NCBI GenBank assembly: GCA_026418715.1
Contig: JAOAAV010000062.1
Coordinates: 37,862 to 101,861 of the forward strand
DNA from: Clostridia bacterium
GTDB lineage: Bacteria > Bacillota > Clostridia > UBA1381
DNA length: 64,000 nucleotides
Direction: 5' to 3'
Shown here: positions 51,146 through 60,523 of the stretch, one piece after another
Position numbering within the stretch: position 1 is the stretch's first letter
How the letters are laid out: each line of letters opens with the position of its first letter
Position numbers and translations under genes: made by a program
The notes under the pieces: generated by a model
Told to the model about the DNA's origin: nothing
Seen by the model: the letters and a program-made list of their open reading frames with translations, nothing else
Databases searched by the model: none

Positions 51146-51693
51146 TGTCAAATTGGGGAAGCTGTAATTTTAAAGAACTTGAGAAATTTCAAAGGAACCT
51201 TGAAAAATTGTCAGATGAGAATACAAGAATATTCTGTGAGAAATGCGCAAAAGAGCTTGCTGCAAGATTACTTGCAAAGGTTATAAAAAGGACGCCTACT
51301 GGTGTATATGATAAGCCTGTCAAATTCATCACGAAAGAAGGAAAACAAGTGTCATTCACACCCCATACAGGTAAAAGTGGCGGTACGTTAAGAAGGGGGT
51401 GGACAGCAAAAACCGAAGCAGAAGCCGAAAGTGGCACGGGCAATGGTACTGATGCTGCTACATATGCAAATTCACTTGCCATAAGAAAAGTTGGTAATGA
51501 ATACCAGGTGGAAATTATTAACCCCATCCACTATGCATCCTATGTTGAATTTGGTCACAGGACTGCTAACCATAAGGGTTGGGTGCAAGGAAAATTCATG
51601 CTGACAATATCAGAACAGGAGCTTGATGCACAGGCTCCTAAGATACTTGAGAATAAACTTAAAAAGTATTTGGAGGAATGTTTTAATGATTAA
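51145..51693 (+). CDS. HK97 gp10-like neck protein
   Basis: RTPTGVYDKP..GGTLRRGWTAK..YASYVEFGHRT. Confidence 0.85.
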   Translation: MSNWGSCNFKELEKFQRNLEKLSDENTRIFCEKCAKELAARLLAKVIKRTPTGVYDKPVKFITKEGKQVSFTPHTGKSGGTLRRGWTAKTEAEAESGTGNGTDAATYANSLAIRKVGNEYQVEIINPIHYASYVEFGHRTANHKGWVQGKFMLTISEQELDAQAPKILENKLKKYLEECFND

Positions 51694-52111
51694 CAGCATA
51701 ATAGACGGAATTTCAATTGCTTTAAATGGCGAATTCGGGGATGGTTACGAGATTTATAAAGAAACAGTGAATCAGGACCTTACAGAACCCTGCTTTTTTA
51801 TTATGCTGTTATCAGCTAATCAAAAATTAATTATGGACAAAAGGTATCTGAAGGAACATCACTTCGATATACACTATTTTCCGAGCACACAGGACAAAAA
51901 TACAGAGATTCTTGATGTTGTTGATAGGTTATATGATGTGCTTGAATATATCACATTTGGGGACAGTTCACTTCGCGGTACTAATATGAGTCATGAAGTG
52001 GTTGATGGAGTCCTGCATTTTGATGTTTCATACAACTTTTATGTTCGTAAAACTACAAATGTTGTTGATGAGATGGATACTTTGGAAGTAAATCAAAAAA
52101 CGGAGGGATGA
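51686..52111 (+). CDS. Phage tail terminator-type protein (YqbJ position)
   Basis: MINSIIDGISIALNGEFGDGYEIYKETVNQDLTEPCFFI; synteny. Confidence 0.75.
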   Translation: MINSIIDGISIALNGEFGDGYEIYKETVNQDLTEPCFFIMLLSANQKLIMDKRYLKEHHFDIHYFPSTQDKNTEILDVVDRLYDVLEYITFGDSSLRGTNMSHEVVDGVLHFDVSYNFYVRKTTNVVDEMDTLEVNQKTEG

Positions 52112-52117
52112 TATAAG

Positions 52118-52357
52118 ATGGCAACAGAAACTACAGAAACAGTAGAAGATGCTGAAAATACAGCTGCAACAAAATCTGCTGAAACAACAGATACTATGGA
52201 AACTGCACCAAAGTTTTCAAAAGAGCAGATTTTGTTATCTAAAAAGTATAGATCTAAAAAGGATATTATTAATGTTCTTCTTGATGATAGTTCAATTTAT
52301 TCCATTACGGAAGTTGATGCACTGATTAAGAAGTTTATGAAAGGTAAGGTGAATTAG
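52118..52357 (+). CDS. YqzN/YkzM-like small phage protein
   Basis: C-terminal FSKEQILLSKKYRSKKDIINVLLDD..YSITEVDALIKKFMKGKV; immediately before sheath. Confidence 0.7.
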   Translation: MATETTETVEDAENTAATKSAETTDTMETAPKFSKEQILLSKKYRSKKDIINVLLDDSSIYSITEVDALIKKFMKGKVN

Positions 52358-52359
52358 TT

Positions 52360-53667
52360 ATGGCATTGGGCGGCGGTATGTTTATTACACAAAATAAAGT
52401 TCTTCCCGGTTCATATATTAACTTCGTGTCAGCTTCAAGTGCCTCTGCAACAATATCCGACAGAGGATATGCAGCTATGGCATTGGAACTTGATTGGGAT
52501 CCTAGTGGTGAAGTATTTACAGTTACATCTGAGGACTTTCAAAAGAATTCTTTGAAAATATTCGGTTATTCTTATGATGATGATAAGCTAAAGGGTTTAA
52601 GAGACCTATTTAAGAATATCACAACTGGATATTTTTATAGATTAAATCCGGGGGTACAAGCAGCATGTACATATGCAAAAGCAAAATACAGCGGCACAAG
52701 AGGCAACAGCATTAAGATTGTAATTACAAAGAATGTTGACAATACAAGTCTGTATGATGTTACAACATTCTTTGATACAACTGCAGTTGATACTCAGACA
52801 GTGTCCGAAATGTCGGATCTTGCAGACAATGATTATGTAACCTGGATAACCACAGCAACTATTGCAGAAACTGCCGGAACTTCACTTACAGGCGGTACAA
52901 ATGCAACATCTGTCACCGGAACAGAATATCAAGATTTTCTTGATGCAATTGAAAGCTATTCATTCAATGCTCTTGGATGCGTGTCGACTACAACAACTAT
53001 TACAGATTTGTTCGTATCATTTACGAAGAGAATGCGTGATGAAATGGGCGTTAAATTCCAAACAGTTGTTTATCAGAAAGCCGCAGATTATGAGGGTATT
53101 GTGAATGTGGCGAATGCTGTAACGGATGATGATGCAAGTTCGGCAGATCTTGTTTATTGGGTAACAGGAATTATTGCGGGTTGTGCAATCAATAAAAGCA
53201 ACACGAATAAGTTGTATGATGGAGAATTTACAGTAGATACATCGTATACACAAAGTGCACTTAAAACAGCAGTTGAAGATGGAAAATTTATATTCCGTAA
53301 GGTCGGTAATGATGTTCGAGTTCTTCTGGATATTAACTCCCTTGTTACAACATCTGATACTAAGGGAGATATCTTTAAGAATAACCAAACAATCAGAGTT
53401 ATGGATCAAATCGCTAATGATATTGCAACTTTGTTTAATACAAAATATTTAGGCAGTGTCCCAAACGATGCCTCAGGAAGGACTAGCCTTTGGAATGATA
53501 TAGTTAAGCATCATCAAAACCTTGAAAGCATAAGAGCAATTGAGAACTTTGACTCTGCAAACGTTATTGTTTCCGAGGGTGATACGAAAACATCAGTTGT
53601 TGTAAGTGATACGATTACTGTTGTAAATGCAATGGAAAAACTGTACATGACAATATTGGTAGAATAA
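52360..53667 (+). CDS. Phage tail sheath protein (XkdK-like)
   Basis: LPGSYINFVSASSASATISDRGYAAMALELDWDPSGEVFTVTSEDF. Confidence 0.92.
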   Translation: MALGGGMFITQNKVLPGSYINFVSASSASATISDRGYAAMALELDWDPSGEVFTVTSEDFQKNSLKIFGYSYDDDKLKGLRDLFKNITTGYFYRLNPGVQAACTYAKAKYSGTRGNSIKIVITKNVDNTSLYDVTTFFDTTAVDTQTVSEMSDLADNDYVTWITTATIAETAGTSLTGGTNATSVTGTEYQDFLDAIESYSFNALGCVSTTTTITDLFVSFTKRMRDEMGVKFQTVVYQKAADYEGIVNVANAVTDDDASSADLVYWVTGIIAGCAINKSNTNKLYDGEFTVDTSYTQSALKTAVEDGKFIFRKVGNDVRVLLDINSLVTTSDTKGDIFKNNQTIRVMDQIANDIATLFNTKYLGSVPNDASGRTSLWNDIVKHHQNLESIRAIENFDSANVIVSEGDTKTSVVVSDTITVVNAMEKLYMTILVE

Positions 53668-53683
53668 GAAGGAGGGTTTTAGT

Positions 53684-54151
53684 ATGTCAATAATGAGTGC
53701 AAAAGATGCGATAAGTGCAAGCTTGGCTGAATGTTATGTGACGATTGACGGCAACCGATATAATTTTATGCAGGCCATAAACCTAGAAGCTAAAGTGGAA
53801 AAGAATAAGTCGGAAGTGCCGATATTGGGGAAGACAGGCAAAGGCAATAAAACTACCGGTTGGAAAGGCACAGGCTCCGCTACTTTCCACTATAACACAT
53901 CTATTTTCAGAGAGTTGTTATACAGATATAAAAAGACAGGCGAGGACGTATATTTTGATATTCAGATAAAAAATGAGGATCCGACTTCAAGCGTTGGAAG
54001 TCAGACGATCATTTTGAAAGATTGTAATATGGATGGCGGCCTGCTGGCTAAATTTGATGCTGATGCAGAATATTTGGATGAAGATATGGACTTCACATTT
54101 GAGGATTTTGAAATGCCCACAACATTTGATATGCTTGATGGTATGGAGTAA
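53684..54151 (+). CDS. Phage tail tube protein (XkdM-like)
   Basis: CYVTIDGNRYNFMQAINLEAKVEKNKSEVPILGKTGKGNKTTGWKGTGSATFHYNTS. Confidence 0.92.
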   Translation: MSIMSAKDAISASLAECYVTIDGNRYNFMQAINLEAKVEKNKSEVPILGKTGKGNKTTGWKGTGSATFHYNTSIFRELLYRYKKTGEDVYFDIQIKNEDPTSSVGSQTIILKDCNMDGGLLAKFDADAEYLDEDMDFTFEDFEMPTTFDMLDGME

Positions 54152-54168
54152 GAAGGAGGTATTGAATT

Positions 54169-54594
54169 ATGAGCAGTTTAAGTGCTTTTATGGCGGGAAA
54201 TGCAATCAAGGATGAGAATATAAAGTATGTTGCTTCAAAAAGGTTTGTTGAGGATGGTAAACCTGTTGAATGGGAAATTCAATCTATTTCATCTGAGGAA
54301 GATGAAGCAATTAGAAAAGCATGCACAAAGAGAATACCTATTCCGGGGAAAAAAGGTGCCTATACTCCCGAAACAGACATTAATAAGTATCTTGGTTTAG
54401 TAGCTGTTAAGTGTACCGTATTCCCGAATCTAAATGATAAAGAGCTTCAAGACAGCTATGGAGTTATGGGTGGAGATGCACTCTTAAAAACCATGCTAAA
54501 ACCGGGAGAATATCAAAACTATCTTGCTAAAATCCAGGAAGTAAACGGTTTTGACGTGACAATGGAAGAGCTGGTTGATGAAGCAAAAAACTAA
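54169..54594 (+). CDS. Phage tail assembly chaperone, zero-frame product (XkdN-like)
   Basis: 141 aa between tube and tape measure; ends at GCA AAA AAC TAA. Confidence 0.88.
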   Translation: MSSLSAFMAGNAIKDENIKYVASKRFVEDGKPVEWEIQSISSEEDEAIRKACTKRIPIPGKKGAYTPETDINKYLGLVAVKCTVFPNLNDKELQDSYGVMGGDALLKTMLKPGEYQNYLAKIQEVNGFDVTMEELVDEAKN

Positions 54595-54779
54595 TTGAGG
54601 GGGGCGATAGTGAAGCAAATTATGCTTACTATTGCCTTCATAAATTACACATGCTTCCGAGCGAATATTTAAAGCTTCCAAGAGAAGAAAAGGCATTTAT
54701 TATCGCATCAATTCAGATTAAAATTGAAAACGAGAAAAAAGAGGCTGATAAGGCTAAAAGGGGAAGAAAAAGAAAATAA
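54585..54779 (+). CDS. -1 frameshift extension of the tail assembly chaperone
   Basis: A AAA AAC at 54585-54591; the -1 frame reads LIEGGDSEANYAYYCLHKLHMLPSEYLKLPREEKAFIIASIQIKIENEKKEADKAKRGRKRK* with no ATG start of its own at the 5' end. Confidence 0.88.
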   Translation, partial: KKLIEGGDSEANYAYYCLHKLHMLPSEYLKLPREEKAFIIASIQIKIENEKKEADKAKRGRKRK

Positions 54780-54783
54780 AGGG

Positions 54784-54812
54784 TTGAAAATTCTTCTTTG
54801 ATATGATATTAT
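54784..54812 (+). promoter_or_regulatory. Sigma-A promoter of moron cassette
   Basis: TTGAAA-N17-TATTAT with TGn extended -10. Confidence 0.7.
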
Positions 54813-54844
54813 TTGGGAAAATATATATAAAAGGGGTTTTTGAG

Positions 54845-55432
54845 ATGGCTGATAAATTTTGTTCAAACTGTGGTAATGAGTTAAAAGAAGGAGCAAAGTT
54901 TTGCGATAAGTGTGGAAAGGCTGTTACCAACGACAATACGGAGGATGAATACAAAGAACCGACAGTTCAAGTTCCTCCTGTTACACAACAAGTTAAAAAG
55001 AAAAAAAATAAAGGTTGTTTGATAGGTTTTATAATATTTATTTTAATTGTTGTTGGTTTGGGGGCTTCAATAAATAAAGCGACAAAAATTGAGCAAACCG
55101 CTAATACGAATCAAGATTCGTCTGCAAATAACAAACAATCCACAAATCAAAATGTTAGTAAACGTAATTTAGAACTTGTCGGTGAAACAACATCGACTAA
55201 TGATGGATATGCAATAAGTATAGAGGGAACTGTAAAAAACAATAGATCTACAGCTTATTCATATGTGCAAATCACCTTTGGAATATATGACAAAAACGGA
55301 AACAAGGTTGGTAGCGCAATGGATAATGTTAATAATTTAGGTAGTGGCGAAACGTGGAAGTTTAAAGCAATTTGTTTGAATTCTCCTGGAAATGGTTGGA
55401 CATATAAATTAGATGAAATAACAGGATATTAA
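54845..55432 (+). CDS. Zinc-ribbon / single-TM / FxLYD-like envelope protein (phage moron)
   Basis: FCSNCGNELKEGAKFCDKCGKAV; TM GCLIGFIIFILIVVGLGASI; C-terminal LVGETTSTNDGYAISIEGTVKNNRSTAYSYVQITFGIYDKNGNKVG. Confidence 0.8.
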   Translation: MADKFCSNCGNELKEGAKFCDKCGKAVTNDNTEDEYKEPTVQVPPVTQQVKKKKNKGCLIGFIIFILIVVGLGASINKATKIEQTANTNQDSSANNKQSTNQNVSKRNLELVGETTSTNDGYAISIEGTVKNNRSTAYSYVQITFGIYDKNGNKVGSAMDNVNNLGSGETWKFKAICLNSPGNGWTYKLDEITGY

Positions 55433-55446
55433 TAATAAAATAGAAA

Positions 55447-55478
55447 AGCACTTACTTCCTGTAGGTGCTTTTTTGATG
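55447..55478 (+). terminator. Terminator closing the moron cassette
   Basis: aagcacttac-ttcct-gtaggtgctt-tttt. Confidence 0.85.
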
Positions 55479-55497
55479 CAAGAAAAGAGGTGAGATT

Positions 55498-57903
55498 ATG
55501 GCAACAATAAGAACAGCTATACAAATTCAAGACGGAATGACTGCTGCTTTTAGAAATATTATAAATTCTGTTCAAACGACAATCAATGTATTTCAGGATA
55601 TGCAAGCGGCAACGTCAGCACAAATCGATACTTCATCGATAGAAGCCGCAAGAAACCAAATCAATCAAGCAACCATGGCCATTATGGAAATGGAAGAAGC
55701 GGCAAGGCAAGCTTCCAATGAAAAAATATCTCCCCAAATTCAACAGCCGATTCAGGAGATACAATGGCAGTCACCGCAGAATATTGAGACATTTAGCAAC
55801 AGTGGAATTGAAAGGTATAAGCAAGAAATTCAGTCTGCAACAGATATGGTTAACAAGCTTGCCGCTTCAAGATTAAGTTTAGCTGATAATTCGTTTACAA
55901 ATCGTTTGCCTCAAGGGGCGGCAAACGATTTGGCAAGTCTTAATGTGCGTATTTCAAACCTAAGGGCAAATATAGAGAAGGTTTCGCAAAACAAAATTGA
56001 TGATATTGGCGCAAACCAAGCTAATAATTCAGTTGAAAAACTTCGCAGACAGCTGAATGAGGCACTTTATTCACAGCAAGAATTGACACAAGCAATGACA
56101 AGGATGGATATTAATGCTGCTAACGCAGCATATACCAAATTGAACAATACAATTGATTCCGCTGAAATGAATATTAGGGACAATATAAATGTGCAGAATC
56201 AGTTTAATAATTCTCTGCAAAATGGGCAAAGTGCGGCGAATGGATTATTTAATAAAATTAAAGGGCTTGTTGGAGTTTATGCAGGGATTCAAGGATTTCA
56301 AAAAATAGTCGGTTTGTCTGATTCTATGACACAAACTACAGCAAGATTGAATATGATTGTAGATGATGGTGGTTCAGTAGAGGCATTGAAATCTAAAATA
56401 TTTCAAGCTGCACAAGAATCCAGAGCCTCTTTTATGAATACGGCAGATTTAGTGGCGAAAATATCTTTAAGAGCAGGAGATGCATTTAGTTCAAATGATC
56501 AAGTAATTGATTTTACAAAAACATCAAATAAAATGTTTGTTGTTGCGGGAGCTTCACAGCAAGAAATGAATTCGGCAAGTCTACAGTTAGTTCAATCTTT
56601 AGGTTCAGGCGTTTTAAGAGGAGAGGAATTAAATGCAGTGTTTGAAGCAGCTCCTAACATCATACAATCTATTGCTGATTATATGAATGTGCCTATAGGA
56701 AAAGTAAGAGAATTAGCATCAGAAGGTCAAGTCTCCTCTGAAATTGTTAAAAATGCTGTGTTATCTGCCACTGATGAAACTAATACTGCGTTTAACTCAA
56801 TGCCCATGACTTGGGGACAGGTGTGGGATGGATTGGTTAATAATTTACTAATCGTATTTCAGCCACTACTTAATTTTATCAATTTATTTGCAAATAATTG
56901 GTCAACTTTAGAACCAATCGTTTGGGGGTTGGTAGCAGCCGTTGGGGCCTATACTATTATTACAGGAATTCAAACCGCTGCAACATGGCTTTCCGTTGCT
57001 GCAAACAGAGCTTTAATAATTACATTGTTATCGAATCCAATTTTATGGATAGCGTTAGCTATTGGAATTCTAATAGCCATTATTTACAGATGGGTTAAGT
57101 CTGTCGGAGGAATCAAGGTTGCTTGGCTTATCTGTGTGAATGCTATTATGACGGCTTGGGATTGGGTTAAAATAGGTTTTTTTACAGGCGTTTATTATGT
57201 AATGGGTTTAATAGATAAATTAAAATTAGGAGTTGTTTCAACGGGGGCAGCAATTCAAAATTTTATAGGTGATACAAAAGTAAAAGTATTAAATATTCTG
57301 CAGAGTATGGTTAATGGCGCGATTGATATTATTAATAAATTTATTGGAATTCTAAATAATATTCCAGGAGTATCAATAAATGCTGTTGAGCATATGACAT
57401 TTGCTGTGTCTGCTCAAGTTCAAAATGATGCTGCAAAGCAAGCAAGATCAAGTGCTTTGAGTGATATACAATCTGAAATGAATACAAAACTTGCTCAACG
57501 AAATTATATGCTTCATCAAATGAAAAATAATGCTATTAGTGCTACAGCTCAAAGACAGGCTGAAATTGATGCAGTAAGAACTAGTGGTGTAATTGAGGAA
57601 ACTACTGATGCTAAAGACAACAGTTCTTTCTTTAATAACATGGGTGACAGCTTAGGAACTACAGCAGCCAATACATCAAAGATGGCTGATTCAATGGATA
57701 TCACAGAAGAAGATTTGCAATACCTTCGTGACTTAGCAGAGCAAGAAACTGTCAACAGATTTACAACAGCTGAAATAAAGGTTGATATGGGCGGCGTAAA
57801 CAATCATATAAGTTCTAATATGGATATTGACGGTATAGCGGAAAAGCTTAGAGAGACGATTGAACAGCAAATGAATATAGCAGCGGAAGGGGTGTATGCA
57901 TAA
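55498..57903 (+). CDS. Phage tail tape measure protein
   Basis: Tape-measure motif LVQSLGSGVLRGEELNAVFEAAPNIIQSIADYMNVPIGKVRELASEGQVSSEIV; central hydrophobic segments. Confidence 0.92.
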   Translation: MATIRTAIQIQDGMTAAFRNIINSVQTTINVFQDMQAATSAQIDTSSIEAARNQINQATMAIMEMEEAARQASNEKISPQIQQPIQEIQWQSPQNIETFSNSGIERYKQEIQSATDMVNKLAASRLSLADNSFTNRLPQGAANDLASLNVRISNLRANIEKVSQNKIDDIGANQANNSVEKLRRQLNEALYSQQELTQAMTRMDINAANAAYTKLNNTIDSAEMNIRDNINVQNQFNNSLQNGQSAANGLFNKIKGLVGVYAGIQGFQKIVGLSDSMTQTTARLNMIVDDGGSVEALKSKIFQAAQESRASFMNTADLVAKISLRAGDAFSSNDQVIDFTKTSNKMFVVAGASQQEMNSASLQLVQSLGSGVLRGEELNAVFEAAPNIIQSIADYMNVPIGKVRELASEGQVSSEIVKNAVLSATDETNTAFNSMPMTWGQVWDGLVNNLLIVFQPLLNFINLFANNWSTLEPIVWGLVAAVGAYTIITGIQTAATWLSVAANRALIITLLSNPILWIALAIGILIAIIYRWVKSVGGIKVAWLICVNAIMTAWDWVKIGFFTGVYYVMGLIDKLKLGVVSTGAAIQNFIGDTKVKVLNILQSMVNGAIDIINKFIGILNNIPGVSINAVEHMTFAVSAQVQNDAAKQARSSALSDIQSEMNTKLAQRNYMLHQMKNNAISATAQRQAEIDAVRTSGVIEETTDAKDNSSFFNNMGDSLGTTAANTSKMADSMDITEEDLQYLRDLAEQETVNRFTTAEIKVDMGGVNNHISSNMDIDGIAEKLRETIEQQMNIAAEGVYA

Positions 57904-58595
57904 TGCCTTATGCGTTCTTTTTAAATCATATTTTATTCCCGATCCCGCCTTCTAAGATTCAAATGAACATAGGCAATAGCAATAAAACTGTAACCCTTAT
58001 CAATGATGGAGAAATAAATATATTAAAAGTCCCAGGATTAACTGAGGTTAGTTTTGATTTGCTGCTGCCTAATTCAAAATATCCGTTTGCAAGGTATGAT
58101 GATGGCTTTAAATATGCTAAATATTATCTTGAACAGATAAAAAGCATGAAGGTAAACAGGCAGCCGTTTCAACTTGATATATACCGTGAGTTCCCCGATG
58201 GGAGAGTTTTATTTGATACAAATATGACTGTTTCCATGGAAGATTATACGATTACAGAAGAAGCGGGAAACGGCTTTGATGTATCAGTATCTGTTAAGCT
58301 GAAAGAGTATAGGCAGTATGCAACAAAGGTTATGAGCCTGTCTCAAGATTCATACGGTAATACTATCGCAACTGTAGAAGTGCCGCGAGAAACCACAAAC
58401 GCGCCTTCTAATACAGAATATACCGTAGCAAGCGGTGACAGCCTTTGGAGCATAGCGAAATCACAGCTTGGAGACGGCTTGAGGTATACAGAAATTTATG
58501 ATCTTAACCAGGAGCAGCTTGACAATGCAAACAGCAAATATGGTGGTGATAGGTACATGATATATGCGGGTCAAGTTTTGCTCCTGCCGACATAG
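57903..58595 (+). CDS. XkdP-like LysM baseplate/tail protein
   Basis: NTEYTVASGDSLWSIAKSQLGDGLRYTEIYDLN LysM at the C-terminus. Confidence 0.9.
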   Translation: MPYAFFLNHILFPIPPSKIQMNIGNSNKTVTLINDGEINILKVPGLTEVSFDLLLPNSKYPFARYDDGFKYAKYYLEQIKSMKVNRQPFQLDIYREFPDGRVLFDTNMTVSMEDYTITEEAGNGFDVSVSVKLKEYRQYATKVMSLSQDSYGNTIATVEVPRETTNAPSNTEYTVASGDSLWSIAKSQLGDGLRYTEIYDLNQEQLDNANSKYGGDRYMIYAGQVLLLPT

Positions 58596-58608
58596 GGTGG
58601 TGTAGATA

Positions 58609-59991
58609 GTGGCTAATATTGACATTTTAATACAAAACGGGTCAATTGTTTATGCCCCTATTGTTGAGGAAGGCATAGAGTGGGAGACTGAAAGAAAAGG
58701 GGTTCCAGGGAAACTGACATTTAAGATCATAAAAGATGATGTGCTTGATTTTGAAGAAGGGAACGCAGTTTTAATGCGGGTCGACGGCGAAAATAAGTTT
58801 TATGGTTTCGTTTTCTCTAAAAAGCGTGATAAAGATGGTATGATATCCGTTACCGCATATGACCAGCTGAGATATTTAAAAAATAAAGATTGTTATATAT
58901 ATCCGAGTGCAATGACAGCATCTATGTATGAATCTATTACATATGAAGCAATATTGCAAAGAATGCTTGAACGGGTATCCGACACTGTCGACAAAAGGGA
59001 GGGCTCAATCATTTATGATGCCCTTGCTCCTGCGGCGGCAGAGCTTGCGCAAATGTATATAGAGCTTGACGTAATCTTAAATGAAACCTTTGCAGATACG
59101 GCAAGCAGAACATATTTGATAAAACGTGCGGCAGAAAGAGGCATTTCTCCTAACAAAGCTACCTATACGGTGGCGAAGGGGGAATTTAACATTAATGTTG
59201 ATATAGAAAAACGGTTTTCACTTGGAATTTATAACTACACCGTTACTGAAAAAATCAGTAATGGTGTTTTTAAATTGACTTGCGAAACAGCAGGTTCAGC
59301 TTTGGTAAGTTATCTTGGAACGCTCATACCCATAGACTACATTGAGGGACTAACATCCGCAAAATTAACGGCCATACTAATTGCAGGCGAAGATGAAGAA
59401 AGCACAGAGGATTTGAGGGAAAGGTATTTTGATGGTCTTTCCGGTCAAGCTTTTGGAGGTAATATTGCTGATTATAAATCAAAAGTAAATGCTCTTGATA
59501 ATGTAGGTGGTGTTAAAGTTTACCCAACACCTAATAATGTGGGTGGTACGGTTAAGCTTGTGATAATCGGCAGCGATTATAAGTCGCCTACAGAAACAGA
59601 TACATTAATTGAAGATGTCCAAACAGCTGTAGATCCTGTTGGTAACAGCGGTAAGGGTGTAGGAATTGCACCGATAGGGCATGTTGTAACTGTAGAGGAG
59701 GTAGCAAGCTTGTCAGTAAATATCACAACTCAACTTACATATGAGAGCGGTTAGACTTGGGCAGACGTTCAGACAAATGTGGAAAGTGCAATTGATGCGT
59801 ATTTTACTGAGCTAGCTAAGACATGGGCTGACAATGATTATTTAACAGTACGAATATCACAGATAGAGACAAGGCTATTAAATGTTGAAGGAATTGTTGA
59901 CGCTCAGTCAACTACCTTAAATGGCAGTGCTTCAAACTTGCAATTAGATCCGGATGTAATCCCTGTAAGGGGGAGTATAAGTGTCAGCTGA
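58609..59991 (+). pseudogene. In-frame fusion of XkdQ N-terminus (~98 aa) to baseplate J-like protein; interrupted by TAG at 59752-59754
   Basis: XkdQ-like GIEWETERKGVPGKLTFKI..FYGFVFSKKRDKDGMISVTAYDQLRYLKNKD joins MYESITYEAILQRMLERVSDTVDKREGSIIYDALAPAAAEL; the same frame continues past the TAG as TWADVQTNVESAIDAYFTELAKTW..VRISQIETRLLNVEGIVD. Confidence 0.8.
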
Positions 59992-60523
59992 TATTTTAAA
60001 ATATCTGCCGCCTTTTCTGCAGGTGGTTACGGAATTTATGGAGATAGCAGAAAGTGAAAACCCTGAATTTGATACGCTAAAAAGCTATAAGGCTGATGTT
60101 CTTAACGATCAGTTTTTAGCTGATGCAACTGAAAATGGTATATCACGGTGGGAAACGATTTTAGGCATCACTCCAAAAGGTACGGATACCTTGGATGATA
60201 GACGGTTTAGAGTTTTGGCAAACCTAAATAAGAATCTGCCTTATACCTACACTACATTAGTTCAGCAGCTTATAAATCTGTGTGGTGAAAATGGCTATAC
60301 GGTGAGCGTTGATAATGCAAATTATTTGGTTACAGTAAAAATAGCCCTGTCCTCAAAGTCTATGTACGACGAGGTCAATAAGCTTTTGGTTAAAATGATT
60401 CCTGCAAATATGCTTATTGATTTAGATTTGCTTTATAACACATGGGCAAAAGTTAAGAGTTATACATGGGGGCATTTTAAAACAACAACGTGGAGAGATT
60501 TGAAAGATGAGGTGATAAGTTAA
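59981..60523 (+). CDS. Phage tail/baseplate protein (YmfQ/XkdU-like)
   Basis: MSADILKYLPPFLQVVTEFMEIAESENPEFD..RWETILGI..DDRRFRVLANLNKNLPYTYTTLVQQL. Confidence 0.88.
   Translation: MSADILKYLPPFLQVVTEFMEIAESENPEFDTLKSYKADVLNDQFLADATENGISRWETILGITPKGTDTLDDRRFRVLANLNKNLPYTYTTLVQQLINLCGENGYTVSVDNANYLVTVKIALSSKSMYDEVNKLLVKMIPANMLIDLDLLYNTWAKVKSYTWGHFKTTTWRDLKDEVIS

Noticed and set aside
46276-59991. Stop-codon reassignment (TGA and TAG read as sense) in the prophage
   Set aside because: Only one internal TGA and one internal TAG; neighbouring phage genes end normally on TAG (MuF 47871, XkdP 58595) and TGA (50783). Coexisting deletions make decay more likely.
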